Part shown: positions 30,456 to 43,300 of the stretch, piece after piece
Layout: each line of letters begins with the position of its first letter
Numbering within the stretch: the first letter of the stretch is position 1
Origin: Cyathus striatus
Taxonomy: Eukaryota > Basidiomycota > Agaricomycetes > Agaricales > Nidulariaceae
Length of the DNA: 64,000 nucleotides
Assembly: GCA_025738555.1 (NCBI GenBank)
Contig: JAOVFP010000006.1
Location: 2,232,001 to 2,296,000 of the forward strand
Direction: 5' to 3'
The notes under the pieces: model-generated
Databases searched by the model: none
What the model was told of the DNA's origin: nothing
What the model saw: only the letters and a program-made list of their open reading frames with translations
Program-made: the position numbers and the translations under genes

Positions 30456-32058
30456 CTACGACAGATCACGAGCAACAGAAGAATGTGACGACGCTCGTGA
30501 CTGGCCTCTTGAAGGGGGTAGAACAACGGCTTCAGGTAACGTAACCGGCCCACCATTAGTCGTGCCCACGGTTTCCTCTTCGTGAGAAGTGGAAGGCGAT
30601 TCTGACTCTGATGCCGCATCCGCTTCTTCCTCTGAGGAATCAGCCAGTCCAGGTGGAGGTATTATATTTGATAATAGCGCCGGCGGAGGAGTCGCGATAG
30701 CGGTAGGGAACGATGGGGGGGCGATAGACGGGATCACAATCCCGTCGTCCAATTGCATCGGGGGAGGAATGTCAGCGTAAGATGTATCTTCCTCAGGCAA
30801 AGCCGTCGAATGATGTTCTGGACTGAGTGAAGAGAGAAGAGGCGCCTGCAGATGATTCGCTGTAGACAGCAACGGTGATATCGAGTCCAAGTACGCAGGA
30901 GGATCCCTAGGAACAACTGTCCCAGGGAAATACCTCGGTACGAATGGTCGGGGGCCTATCATCACAGGTGTATCCTCGGACGCATTGGTATGCAGCGATT
31001 CGTGGTCTTGGCGATCACGCTTCGCGGCTTTTTGTCGTCGACGGATAATGCTAAACGCTAACCCCATCGCAAAGAGACTGAGTACACCCACAGAGCCACC
31101 TACAGCCCCGCCAAAAGTTGCGATATTGTGCCGCTTTATGGTTCTATCAGCCAAGAGAGGGTGAGGGATTTGTTCTGCCGAGATTTTGACGGGGTACTTA
31201 CGGGTCCATGGTTTGGCTGGGGGATTCTAATGCAGCGGGAGAATCACTGGGTTGAGAGCCGGTGGAAGTGGGGCCGAAGTTGATAGTGGAATCGGGGGTG
31301 GTATCGTCTTCTTGGGTTGTGGTGTATACCATGTAGTCGAAGAGGAAGACGGAGCCGGGGCCGACGGTTACGAGGAGGGTATGTGGGCCGTCGTTGAGGT
31401 TCTGTACTGAGAATACAGTCACATTGGACTGGAATCCTGTGTCGGTCTGGGATTTGTTATGTATAAATGCTGGATATGAAGTGTCATTGTCAAGATTAAA
31501 CGTAAGATTCATGGCGTTCGTTGCGAGTGGTTCGATTGCGAATAGGGATACCGCAGTCCCTAGAAAAATATGAGCGTCGTGAATATTAACCAGAAAAAAA
31601 TTAGTCCTACCGTTGAATGAAAATTGAGCGGTAACAGGCGTATCCACAAAGCCTGGGTCGTCAGGATCCAGTCGCTTAGAAGAATCCCGCCTCCAAAATC
31701 TCCGGGAGTTCCCAGACTTTCCGCCTTTCGATTTACCTCCTTTGCTCCCGTCACCATCGACATCGTCGCCATTTTTCCCATCACCATCGGTATCCGCTTT
31801 GGTGGCACTAGCAGTAGGCGTAGCGCTGGTAATCACGGGAAAGTCGTCTGGGTCAGCAGTAGGGCTCGGGTGCGTCCCATTGTGGAACGAGTTGTGAAAC
31901 AAATCAATGTTGCTGCCTAGATCGTTGGAGTTGGTGCTCGCCTGCCAGGATGCAGTAGGGAGGTAGATTATGGAGGGGTCTGTGTCGTCGACAGTCACAT
32001 CCACTTGTTTCCCCCGGACTGACAGCCAGCAGCTCGTGATAAATATGAGACGCAGCAT
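30456..32058 (-). CDS. Single-pass membrane protein with large ectodomain (497 aa)
   Basis: Exons 31611-32058, 31202-31559 and 30456-31143 sum to 498 codons in frame. A signal peptide (MLRLIFITSCWLSV) precedes an Asp/Gly/Lys-rich segment (DTDGDGKNGDDVDGDG) and a beta-rich ectodomain (FSFNGTAVSLFAIEP, FNLDNDTSYPAFIHN, LNDGPHTLLVTVGP, FLFDYMVYTTT). The last resembles extracellular jelly-roll domains that precede a membrane helix in many mushroom proteins. The helix is GGAVGGSVGVLSLFAMGLAF followed by the stop-transfer IIRRRQKAAKRDR. The roughly 190-residue cytoplasmic tail is Pro/Ser-rich and acidic. The first intron (31560-31610, 51 nt) is a stop-free multiple of three, so retention would insert 17 residues. 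Ligand unknown. Confidence 0.75.
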
Positions 32059-32755
32059 CGTTCTGCGCAGGGTTTCCCTTTGGCTGCTAGAAGTTCCATG
32101 AAGCTTGATAGTTGTTCAGTTAAATAGGACTCACGCCATATGTATGATGCTAGAAGGTATTTCGTCAAACGATTGCAGTGGTAGCCAGGACTATAGATGT
32201 AGGAGAAGGGGGGATGGGGGATGGGCGTGAGACGGGGACATCAGAAAGTTGCGAGCTAAGTAAAGGATGTTAAAACGAATTCAAACCACGCGTTTAGATT
32301 TTCCGGTATATACATCGCGGTCTCGCACAAGTCTCGGGAAGAGAAACAGGAGAGCCGGTGCAGAGCCATCAGCCAATCAGGGCTGCGTATCGCAGATTGC
32401 CGGGTGTTCCCCACGATCAGCTACCGTTCTCTTGTCTTCCGCTCCCACCACATCGATATCCAACTCTACTCGTACGCTGCGGAGAATACTCTATTCTCTT
32501 GGGCTGCAATCTAATGAATTAGACTAGCATATCTCTCTGCCAAGCAATCTCTTGTCTGTCTCTCTGCGCAGCTTGCAACGAAAAACACGGACGGCGATTG
32601 TATCTCGCGCACTCACGCTTGTTGTTAAACATTGGGTCACCAGCCCTTACCTTGGAGCTGGGTCGCCATCTGAAATAGGCTTGTCGTCATTTATATCCAT
32701 AATATCCGCACCTACGGGTCGCCTATAAGCAGTTTTCAACTTTGCACACTACATC
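32059..32755. other. Divergent intergenic region
   Basis: Shared 5' region of the minus-strand membrane-protein gene and plus-strand VPS36. No obvious TATA box pair or repeat. A short open frame at 32267-32527 is not convincing. Confidence 0.4.
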
Positions 32756-34759
32756 ATGGCCCTCAAACGATACACAAGGTCTATAGATGGGACTATCCCT
32801 GTCCAAGCTCTGCTCTACAATGATGAAGAACTCCTTGCCTCCCAAGAAGGTGTCGGCATATACGATGGGTGTGTACATCTCCCATCACTCTACACACTCT
32901 TTTTTACCACAATATCTTTCTTTCACTTTTGTTCCGTTCATCATGTTCCGATGAACATCACAGTCTCCAAAAAGCCCCAAATTACCAATCAGGAACCATC
33001 CACGCAACCTCTCATCGTCTCTTCTACATTGATTCTCGGGACGAAGCTTCACACTCCTTTGCACTTGATCTGTCCTCCGTAACCCAGACCGAGTACTACG
33101 CCGGTCTCTTCAAATCTTCCTCCAAAGTCACGTTCCATTTATCATCCCCTTCCACTTCCGGAAACCACTCTCAGTCAGCCAGAAACAGCCTTTGAAAGCT
33201 GGGAATGCGAAGTCTGCGCATACCGCAATCCCCCAGGATTAAGCCCTGCAGCAGCAAGAATATGTGGATTGTGCGGAGTTCCTCGACAATCCCTTCCCGT
33301 GCCTAGTCTCAGCCCAGCCTCGTCTCACTACTTGTCATCTTCCTTGCCCAGCTCGTCTGCTCCCTTATTGCATTCTTCGCCTTCTTTGACTGCATCAGCT
33401 TCAACTTCTCGGGAGATCGCATGTCCAGCTTGTACTTTCCTCAACCACCCTTCCCTGCGTGAATGTGAAATCTGCTCTACAGAACTTCCACACCCCCGCC
33501 GGGAACTAAAATCGGAACCATCCTCCCGTCCTGCCTCTCCCGATCCCGAAGACGAAAGCGACAACGCCGCGGCCCGTATAATCAAAATCAGCTTCCGAAA
33601 GGGAGGCGACAAGCCGTTCTATGCGGTCCTCAAGCGTTCATTGAAGAGCAAAGCCTGGGAGGTGCACCATGCGGTTTCTTAGCCCTTTTTAAGTAATTTT
33701 CTGACCACGATACGTGAATAGACCAGGGGCTCAACTGGGTCCAACCCTACAAGCACTGGTTCCGAAACTGACCAAGATAAAAATACTTCCTATAGCAGAT
33801 CTGGTATTAGTACGTATTACATGTCTCTTCTTGTGTGCCTTGCGGTGGCTTATTTATGGAAATGGAGGCGGTATTCTCAGGACGGTGGAAACTTCTGCAC
33901 AGGGGAGAGAAACGCACATGAAAGACGCCTTGCAGGACTTGGAGGCGCTCATGGTCAAAGCCAAGGATATGGTCCGGCTTGCAGCGGAGCTTAACGAAAA
34001 GCTTACTGCAGCCTCCTCCTCAGGCGCACCCTCATTCCCGCTCTCTCAGGCTGCGTCATCGACCACCGAGCCCGAAGAAGCGACGTTTATACGTTCATCC
34101 CTTTCTCAGCTTGGATTGCAGATGGCGAATGCCCCTGTGACGCTGGATATGATGAAAGATGAGAGGAAATGGTTTGATGAGTTGGCGCGGGAACTGGCGG
34201 GTGTGTTGCAAGGATCCGGAAAGGAGGGAGGCGGGATGATGCGAGATCGGGGTATTATTGCTCTTGATGAGGTCTGGGGAGGATGGAACCGTGCCAGAGG
34301 AGTCGGTATGCCCCCCTTTCGTTCGTATTTTTAGATTTTTATTTCGTTCTGATCGCCCTTTCCTTTCCTTTTTATTTTATTTCCAGCACTTATTCCCCCT
34401 TCGACATTCCTCCAAGTCATACCTCACCTGCCAAGTCACACCACCCCGCCCATTAACCAGCGCTCCTTTAGTTCGGGTCTGAGTGTGCTTCACACGCCTC
34501 AGTATACACCTACTGCATTTACTTCGAGGCTTTTTAGCTTTCTCGCTTTGAGCGGTCCGAAGACCACATTTGAGATTGCGGTTGAGGAGGGGATTACGGT
34601 GAGTCTTGCCGGGAGATGGTGGATGATTCGGAGAAGAGGGGTGATGTTTGTCGGGATGATGGCTCGAATTGTATTTTTGGAGGTGGGATTGGGAGTGTGG
34701 CTGAGGTTAGGTGGTGGGGGAATTTGTTTTCTGAGTATGTTTGGGATGGAGAGGTTTAG
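32756..34759 (+). CDS. VPS36: ESCRT-II subunit VPS36 with two apparent frame breaks
   Basis: Part of the ESCRT-II complex that sorts ubiquitinated cargo at endosomes. Exons: 32756-32868, 32964-33661, 33722-33809, 33868-34305, 34387-34759. The N-terminal GLUE domain starts MALKRYTRSIDGTIPVQALL and continues HATSHRLFYID, TQTEYYAGLFKSSSKVTFHL. Two NZF-type zinc fingers follow (WECEVCAYRNPPG..ICGLC and CPACTFLNHPSLRECEIC), then GGDKPFYAVLKRSLKSKAWE and the EAP30 winged-helix part (DEVWGGWNRARGV, PSTFLQVIPHLPS, LSGPKTTFEIAVEEGITVSL). The frame changes between about 33130 and 33175 (no good intron fits) and again at 34609-34613. After the second break the expected C-terminus (EKRGDVCRDDG, VRWWGNLFSEYVWDGEV) continues in another frame. 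Unrepaired, the protein loses the last winged helix. Confidence 0.85.
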
Positions 34760-35734
34760 GGTTTCTTTTTGTTCTGATATTTTTGGTGAAGTCATAGTGA
34801 AGAACTTTCCGTTATATTATTTCTAATTTTCCATTTGGCGAAGGCAAAGACACAGAAGATTTCTCAAGGATCGGCTGGAAGATAAGTTCACAGAGAAGAT
34901 TCTGCTGTTAATTGCTTTAGGTCCAGCTGGAAAATGAAACCAGCGAAGATTCCATTATTTTATTTTTGACTTACTGGAGACTTACTGGAAGAATCAGCTT
35001 GAATTCGAGAAGTCGAAGGGAAGACTATTATTTTAATTTGATTTACTTCAAGATTCAGCCGGAAGATAGATTTTCACGGGTGGAAACATTTGAATTGTCT
35101 TCTACATGGTCAGGTGAGCTAAACCTCGTTGAAGAAAATCTTATGATGTATGCGTCCTTGTGCTTCGTTATTCAAAACAAACTTATCTCCAATGTTCGTT
35201 GAATGATCGACCTTACTTCCTCGATGTGCTTGCTGATTTAAAGTACGTACACTTTCTTAAATCAGCGGGGTTGATCAGATATTGATAAATATCCCCGTTC
35301 TGAGTGTGTCGAAGCTACAATGTTTCTCTCAGCTTTGTGGGGTTATACCGGGACGAATCATATCCCGTCTATCTCATGCCCAATGACAGGGATTAAATAC
35401 TAACGTTATTGTTGCACGTGGTACCAATTTCGATGCACATTGGTGCATATTGGTGCGCCCTGGCACCGACTCTGTGTCTTCTATTACCGCCGTACAGATA
35501 CTAGAGGCTGAACAAAAAGCAACGTATCGCAAGTCAGAAAAACAAGAAGTGAATCAAGATATCGATCGGGAAGCGTTCCACTTAAATGACGGAGGATACA
35601 TAGATGTGAATTCCGCCCGGCGGTGTTGATGATTTATCATTCAAATGTCATGTAAGCCCACGCTATGGTATCCAGTAGAAAAATAAGACTCATCCGTCGG
35701 AACATATAAGTATATCAAACATCAATTCAATGCT
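34760..35734. other. Intergenic region, nothing recognised
   Basis: Between VPS36 and the rhodanese gene, convergent 3' ends. Short AAGAxTC-rich segments recur near 34860-35050 (GAAGATTC-like words), suggesting a weak local repeat. No gene is supported. Confidence 0.35.
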
Positions 35735-36906
35735 CTACACCAATGACCCTGCTTGTGAAGCAAGTGACCGCGGTTCAGGTCTTCCGGGACGTTCACTGGC
35801 AGTGGTAATCTCGACGGGTAGTCTGGCATTCTTCCACGCCTGATAAGCCACCGATAATATCCGTGGCCATCAGCAGGCCCAACTGCTGCAACGAATAGGC
35901 AGCCAGGCTAAATATACCCAATAAGCTTGAGATAAAATAAAGAACAATGATGGGAAGTCTAAGTACTTGCCTTGAAGTATAACCCTCTTGACAGAATATG
36001 ATAATCCTGAGATCATACCTGTCAGCGATCGCTAAGCGCGCGTCGCTTCGTGGGTCGAATCTCCACTCGAGAACGTTACGCTCGACAATAAGCGCACCAC
36101 CTATTATTCCCTCTGCTTTGCGCTGTGCCGCGGGGCGGATGTCTACGAGAAACGTGGGTGCGCCTACCTGTGCCTCATGAAGTTCCTCGTAAGCCTGCAT
36201 AGGGGAAACGCGTTGAAGTTTCGCTCGTGCATCTTCCAAGATTTCGTCGATCCCCTTTGATCCCGGAGGTGGTAGAAGGGGATCGAATGGTTTTTGAGCG
36301 GATTTGCGGACGACGTCCCGGAGAGCTTGTTGGTCGTAAGCCGAGGTACCGACGTCGCGGATTATTGCAATCCATAGTCGGTCCTCTAATGCTGATGATA
36401 GGATGCGTCCTATGAATTTGGAGCTGGCGAGGAGGAGAGCTCTTTGTACATAGTCATCGGACGATCCGCAGATTACGAGGACTGTTTCGCCGCCTACGCC
36501 TGATTCGGAGGACGTGGCGATGGCAAATATGTGATTGCTTAGTGCCAGTTGGTGAGAAATTACATCTGCGACTATTCGAAGAAAGTCTTCGTCGTCGGCT
36601 GTTGAAAAGGCGAAGGCAACTCCAGTACGAACGCCTGTAATTTATCAGACGTCAGTTATATCGTAACTCTGTAAAACGCAATGATGTACTACCATCAACA
36701 ACTTTTGCTTGGGTGATTGCACGTACGGCAACCTCTTGTGCTACTTGATGTCTGACTTCATCCAACGTGCGCGGCCGCGTCCCGGACTGTCTTAAGACCA
36801 AAGCGTCATCGTTTGCCTGGGAATGTGCAGAAGTTGAGTGATCGTTGTAACTGACGGTCGATCTGGGTGAAGTGGGCGATCCAGGCGTCCTTGTATACCC
36901 GATCAT
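35735..36906 (-). CDS. Rhodanese-domain protein with unrecognised N-terminal domain, one frame break near the end
   Basis: Exons 36693-36906, 35971-36634 and about 35735-35907. The N-terminal ~70 residues are low-complexity (MIGYTRTPGSPTSPRSTV) ending LDEVRHQVAQEVAVRAITQA. A middle domain (GVAFAFSTADDEDFLRIVAD, ETVLVICGSSDDYVQRALLL) is unrecognised. The C-terminal rhodanese domain runs from SPMQAYEEL through TFLVDIRPAAQR to RIIIFCQEGYTS, with the active-site Cys in CQEGYTS, then AAYSLQQLGLLMATDIIGG. The second intron (35908-35970, 63 nt) has a GC donor (AG|GCAAGT) and is stop-free. Near 35845 one extra base separates DIIGG from the expected QAWKNARLPV; as written the frame ends early at 35793. 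Sulfurtransferase activity is inferred from the conserved Cys loop only. Confidence 0.7.
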
Positions 36907-37302
36907 GGCTAGAAATAACTTGTACTATAATTTAGTTATAAGCTTCGCTACTTTAATGGTGAAGATTTCAGCTAAGTTAGCTGTTCGTGCGGTGGACTTG
37001 AGGTGGACGTCCTTCGTTGATTTGAACTTGTTGATATCAATGTCATCATCAATGATCTGTATTTGTACATATTTAGATCTAAGGACGAGATAAAATACGC
37101 ACAAATATTCTCTCGCAAGCTCCGGAGCGCGACGCGTTCACCCTTGTCGTCATCTTCCATCATTACAGGGCACGCACCACCCCTCATTTCCTTACTATCA
37201 TGTTCAACTCCTTCAAGCGTAGACTCGTAAGCATTCTTGTCTTTTTTTATCTACAGGAGATTTCTGACAGGGGCCATAGCCAGAGATATCTATCTTGTCA
37301 GT

Positions 37303-37797
37303 ATGTCCAGTAGATTCATTTCGAACGTAACCTTACAACCATTTTCCAGCCATCACTCAACTTCGCCGCAATCTGCGAAGGCCTTGAACCTTCTCAGGTC
37401 TGCCGTATCTGGCCCCTACCCCCCTGAGAAATCAGCCTCCCCTCCCCTCCAGTTCGACCTCCAAGTAATTGAATCCCCACCAACCGCCGATCAATTGCGA
37501 ACCATTCTTTCATACCTCCCATCACGGGCTTCTATTTCGCCTTCAAACACACTGATCTCGGCCCACCCCTCCTCCCCACCTCCTGGTGAGAGGCCAGAAA
37601 GTCTCTCCGCCATCGCGGAACTTGGAGAGAAGAATCCAAATGCGCTTAAGTGGCCCATCGTGGTTGACTGGAATGCTGGGAAAGCGGCCGTTGGCGATAT
37701 AGATGGGGTAAAGGAAATTCTGGAGACCATGCGAAAAAGACGTGATGGTGAATTGAAAGAGGAGGAAGTTGAACAGCCAAAGGGATGGTTCACATAA
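37303..37797 (+). CDS. Fmp46-like putative mitochondrial redox protein (DUF1687 type)
   Basis: From the ATG at 37303 the frame gives about 164 residues. It matches the fungal Fmp46/DUF1687 thioredoxin-like group: SPQSAKALNLLRSAV, FDLQVIESPPTADQLRTILS, LGEKNPNALKWPIVVDWNAG, AAVGDIDGVKEILETMRKR, ending QPKGWFT. An upstream ATG at 37200 followed by a GTAAGC donor (MFNSFKRRL) looks like the usual first exon. No acceptor joins it in frame, so the 5' end is uncertain; a one-base error there is possible. Role is known only as a predicted oxidoreductase fold in mitochondria. Confidence 0.65.
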   Translation: MSSRFISNVTLQPFSSHHSTSPQSAKALNLLRSAVSGPYPPEKSASPPLQFDLQVIESPPTADQLRTILSYLPSRASISPSNTLISAHPSSPPPGERPESLSAIAELGEKNPNALKWPIVVDWNAGKAAVGDIDGVKEILETMRKRRDGELKEEEVEQPKGWFT

Positions 37798-38964
37798 ATC
37801 GATGGGGTACCTAAAGTAACGTTCATCATTGCGAGCATTTTGAAATTATTGACGTGTATTAACGTGTACTAATATGTATAGAAATGAATGTCCGTTTATC
37901 GCCAAGTATGTGACTCAGGCTCTCAGTGGATCCACGTATGTATCAAATTTCGAATTTGAACATGATATATCAGTGCATCATTAGGCCGTAGCTCGAGAGC
38001 GTGGAAGGCTCGCAGTACCTTGCGAGTCGCACCCACCCCTGGCGGTAGTACGTACGGTAAGTTCCTCTACGTGAGTCATCCACATTTCCCGCCCTCCCCA
38101 CCCGCGCCCCTCCGGAGCGTCGAAATTTCGGGACTGGTCTAGACAATTCAAGATATGTGCTTATATTGTCGAAATAGTCGTTCTGCTGCCAATGGCATGT
38201 CAATTTAATCAGGTATCGTGTTATTAGCCAAATTCTCGAGAGAAAGATCAAGTCGGTCCTATGACATTTGACACTCAAGCAATAAATGTTAAACACGGCG
38301 TTAGTGGGGAGTATCTATGCTTTGGCTCAATAATTATGATTCCAAAGTTGACGGGGGCAATAACAAAATATTCATCTTGTCAAGTGGGGAACGCTTCACG
38401 AGACAAGTAAGTATACATTCAACATTGAAGGTGATTCCGAAGAAAGGGGGTTCAAAACCCACGAGTCCGGAATCCGAGTTCGTACCTCATTTCCACAAAT
38501 TCTGCTGCTGCATGATACGCAACCACATTGCTCTATATATTTACCATATGTCCTGAACGTCGTCTATTCATATTATTTTACATCTCCCATCATAGGAGTA
38601 CAGTAACCAGGGCTTCAAATATTTGACACGAATCGTGACGCGTGGCGTGTTTGAGTTAACCGTACCTAACCCAGGGCCTTTTTGGGAAAATCCAGGGAAA
38701 CTAAACTTAGAAAGGGTCTGGCCCACTGGCTGAGTTTTATTTCGCCTTTTCCCCCTTGACCGCTGTCCACCACGACGACCAGCGCCGCTACGAGGCCTCA
38801 TGGTCTTGTAAGGATCTCTCCTTACCAGTCCTTACCTAGCCACATAGTGGTCTTGGCTCTGCAGTATATCCTTGCTGGTCTGTCCACTCCTTTCCCCTGG
38901 ACGTATCTTTGCTGATTCGCATGTGTTTATTCATAGAACACGTAGTAGGGATACGCGGTCGCCG
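37798..38964. other. Intergenic region, nothing recognised
   Basis: No supported gene. A minus-strand open frame at 38568-38801 is Arg/Lys/Gly-rich at its start but has no family resemblance. Confidence 0.4.
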
Positions 38965-39363
38965 ATGGCGTCCGAAACTCGTTCAAATGCTCAACCAAGA
39001 GAGCTGCGAACATACGCAATGACATCACATCTCGATCCATTCTGGAGGACAAAACGAGGATTCGTTCTAATCATAGTTATAATCCTGGTGATAGTTGGAG
39101 CGATCGTTGGAGGAGTGGTTGGAGGAAGAGTTGGAAGGAACAACAAGAAAAAATCAATGGCGAATGTAACTTCGACGGTCTCTGGACCTTCTTCTACGAT
39201 ATCCACGTCTTTGTCTACACCAGCCTTACAGTTTGAGGAGACCCCTGAGGATATAAGCTTACCTTCATCGACGAAATTCGCATATGGCCTCCCAGAGCCA
39301 TCAGATACCTCTGCTTTTTCGTCACGTATCCTAGGTAGAGCAGAACGACCGTGCTGCTCGTGA
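38965..39363 (+). CDS. Small single-pass membrane protein
   Basis: 132 codons from the ATG at 38965. A charged N-terminus leads through DPFWRTKRG into a long hydrophobic helix (FVLIIVIILVIVGAIVGGVV), a Gly/Arg/Lys stop-transfer (GGRVGRNNKKK) and a Ser/Thr-rich C-terminal part. The FWRT-K-G, helix, GGxVGG..NN(R/K)K arrangement is shared with the protein at 44.6-45.4 kb, so the two are likely related. Topology is probably N-in with a glycosylated exterior. Function unknown. An ATG-less extension upstream is not used. Confidence 0.55.
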   Translation: MASETRSNAQPRELRTYAMTSHLDPFWRTKRGFVLIIVIILVIVGAIVGGVVGGRVGRNNKKKSMANVTSTVSGPSSTISTSLSTPALQFEETPEDISLPSSTKFAYGLPEPSDTSAFSSRILGRAERPCCS

Positions 39364-40346
39364 TTCGGTTATGCATGGTGGACTGGTTTCTTTGTATTCA
39401 CTATTTTGGGCTTTGGGGATTACTTTTGGGCACATAGGGATCACTTTGGACATACAGGGCTTTATTGGATTATGGGCAATTACGGGTATTAGGTTATGGT
39501 TCATTCTATCGGTGTACATATGGGTTATCTCAACTTTAGTGTCATAGTAGGCAAGCTCATATACACAGGAGTCTACTACTACTTACATCAAACTTACATA
39601 TACGACGAGTAACATTGACATATGGTGGTACTATTTTTGTAGAACTGAGTCAAAATGCGAACCTTGGTAAAGCATTGGAATGTACAGCAAGCTTAAAGAA
39701 ATGTCGACCAGTTGTTGAACAGACTTAGAATAGGCGCCCATGTCAATCATCCAAACAGATGTGACCGATTAGACTCGGGAAATTTTCCCACCGTTGACCA
39801 ATATGCTTTCTGCCTAGTACTGAACCATCCTGCGTACCACCACCGTCCTATCTGCACACCAACGCTGTATCCTCAAAGTCCTACAGTAAAAAAGTATTTT
39901 TCTCTGATAAAGCGGTATAAAACCTATATCGCTTTATTCTCACTGACCATATATCTATTTATACAACACGAAGGCATTATTCATCTAGATTCTGTGAGTG
40001 ATGGTATATTTTCTCTCGAAATGACCACTGTTCCATCCTCCATCTCGGAGGTTTAAACATTCTCCCGAAGGCTTCCGCGGAATAAGCGTTCGAGGGCGTT
40101 CCGTATCATGCTATTTAACACAATATTAGATTTTGGATCAACGCGAGGCGGTAGGAGACGGTTCACTCGGTTTCCACTCGTGTAAGCACGATTATCTATA
40201 TTTTATGAGATGCCTAGTTCCAGTGCCATCATCCGTGTGTTTTATTCACCAGCTTGTGGGCGAATATTTAAACATCCCGGGCTTAAAATGCACTTGTTCC
40301 CTTGCTTTCACCTTCTCCCTTCGCTACTTCTCCTGACGACGCAATT
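39364..40346. other. Intergenic region upstream of the reductase gene
   Basis: AT-rich, no supported gene. Nothing I can identify as a specific regulatory site. Confidence 0.4.
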
Positions 40347-43300
40347 ATGCCCTCGGATACCCCCAGTCGCCCCCGTCCTGTACACCCCGATGAACCTTTA
40401 CGCCTCCAGGAAGTCCTGACCTCTGACGTCTATTGGGAACTCGGAATTTCATATGCTGACCGATGTTTTGCTACACACATGGATGGCGACGATGACAGCT
40501 CCGAAATAAAGGCAATTACCTGGGGAGAAGTACTTCGTGAGTCGTACAGAGTTTCTCGCTACCTCAAGCAGTTTGTCGAAGAGCGCAGTACTTCTCGTAC
40601 TACAATGGGAATTTTCGCGAACAGTTGCTATGCGTACTATGTGCATTTGGTTGCTGCTATTTTAAACGACTGGACGGTACAGTATTTTATTTTTGTCCAG
40701 TACAGATAACGAAATTTACTGATATCGCTACTTATGAAGCTGATACTCCTATCTCCTCGAAACAGCTTGGCTGGGTTGGAGAGTCTCATGACCGCAGTCA
40801 AAGGAAATGTTATTCTCGCTGACGAGTCTCACTACAGCACCGCTGAGACTCTAACCAACCAAATACCAGGATTAACTCTGATCAAAATGCAAACTCGGGA
40901 TGAATTCTCAGGGCCCTGTGAACTTCCGCAATATCACCCGCGGAGTAGTCCACCTACGGAGGAAGAGCTGCAAAATGTACTCTACTACATCCACAGCAGT
41001 GGTTCTCAAGGCCATCCCAAACCCATTCCTTACACCCATCGTCGATTTCTAGCTGATGTCGGAATGAAGGCGGCGAGAGATTATGCCGGCGCACCGGTGT
41101 ATGCGCCAGTGCCATTATTCCATGTGAGCCCAGCACATATTTTCTTTTCAAATCTGCAACTTATACCACTTCTAAGGGTATGGGAATTTATGCATTCACG
41201 CGCTGGCCAATGAGATCTGGGCTAGTACCTGCTTTCGTTGACATGAAGCAGCCACTCAACGGAGAGGCTTTAGTTCGGCATGTCGCACGCCTTCCGGGTG
41301 CTATTGGATTCCTTCCACCTATCGTACTGGAGGAAGTATACGAAGGAGGTCCTTCTGAAATTGTGAAGCTTAAGAACTTTAAGAGGATTCTTGCCGGTGG
41401 AGCACCGATGAACCAAAAGGCGGCAGAGACTTTGATTGAACACGGAATACCGCTTGTGAATGCTTATGGATCGTAAGCAATTCAAAGACTGTCAAAGTAA
41501 TAACAGTTTTAAATTTTAAATCAGATCAGAGACAAGTCTCCTGTCCACCTTCGACTTCCTAGGAGAAGACTGGCGCTACTACAAATTTACAGAAGGGCAA
41601 TTCGACTTCCAGTTTATTCCTATCGACAATTCCGACTCTTCTGTGAGAGAGCTATTTATATCCGTACGTCGTAATGTCTGTTCTCCAATCTTTCTTTGAT
41701 TCCGAGCTCGATATCTCCAGCCGAGTGCAATAGACTCACCTTCCGTAATAAACTGTCAAGATCCACTAGGTTACTCAACGACAGATCTTTGGATTCAGCA
41801 TCCTACGAAACCTAGTACGTAAATCAATGGGCCATGTGCAAGATGCAGTGCTGATAGATGCCCTAGAACTTTGGAAGTACTTCGGCAGGAAAGATGCAGT
41901 GGTGAGCACGGTTATATCATTTTCTTCGACGGCTAACGCCGTTTATATGACAGACCGTGTTGAGCAATGGTGAAAAGACTGATAACGGGCAGATAGGTTA
42001 TTCTTTTTTCCTATTTACCTGGGAATTCTGTGTTAAACGTTTACAGAACGTTTGCTGTTAGAGGACCCTCTGATTACTGGTGTAGTTGTCTTCGGTAGTG
42101 GAAAACCCCTCAATGGTATCCTGCTCCGCCCATCTGCAACAGGATTAGCCATGTCAAAAGAAGTCTTCATCCAAGCCATATGGCCTACAATTGAGCAAAC
42201 AAATAACATTATTCCCAATCATTCTCGCATTCTACGACAAATGATACTCGTAGCCGATGCATCTAAACCTCTCGCACATACAGACAAGGGGACGATAAGA
42301 CAAAAGAAAGTTTATCGTTATACGAGAAGGAGATTGAGGAGTGTTATGAGAACTTCGAAAATGCTTCCTCGGGTCCACAGATTAACATGGTATTCCTTGA
42401 CTTGTCGAGAGATGAAGATGTTAAGAAGTTCGTAGGGGATGCGGTTTACAAGGTTGCGGGGAAGGACATTCCGGATGATGCTGATTTCTTTGAATTTGGT
42501 GCGTAACACTTTTTAACTTCCCTTCGTCTTCTAAATTTACCATTTAGGTCTCGATTCTTTGCATGCCTATCCAAATACGAGCCGAAATTATACCTTTACT
42601 TTCTCGCATCGTTAAAGGAAGCGTTCCTCATAATGTCGTCCATGCGCATCCCAGTATATCACGTATTGCAGGGTATGTCGTCTCGCTCGCGTTCTGGAGG
42701 AACTGGTATTGTGTCTGCGGCTCAGGCGAAGAAGAAAGGATTCAAGCTTGCGTGAAGAAATTTACTTCAGGATTTACCCCACGTAAGAGAAGTTGCTGGT
42801 AATGGCACGAATGGAACATCGAACGGCAATGGCGTTTCATTACACACCGACTCTTCTTCCTATAATTCATTGACGAATGGGTCGAATGGACATACGAATG
42901 GCAATGCATCTAATGGAAACGGTGTTCATACTGAGAATGGACACATCATTGCTCCTCCCTCCCCGACTTCTCCATCATCATCGAAACATACGGTTATTCT
43001 TACAGGCGGAACAGGAAGTCTAGGATCCCATATTCTTAATGGGTTAATGGAAAAAGATGATGTGGAGCACGTATATTGTTTCCATCGGAGCAATGCTAAG
43101 CCACTGGCAGGAAGACATATACAACTCTGTCGTAAATGGGATATTCCTGAACAAGCTCTTGAGAAGAACTGGATGAAACTGAAGTGCATTGGCGTTGACC
43201 TGGGAGATCCTGGGCTAGGTATAGAAAGTTCTATCTTTGAGGAGGTAACTTGTTCGTACATTAATATCATGATATCACCTGCTAAACGTACCACATAGAT

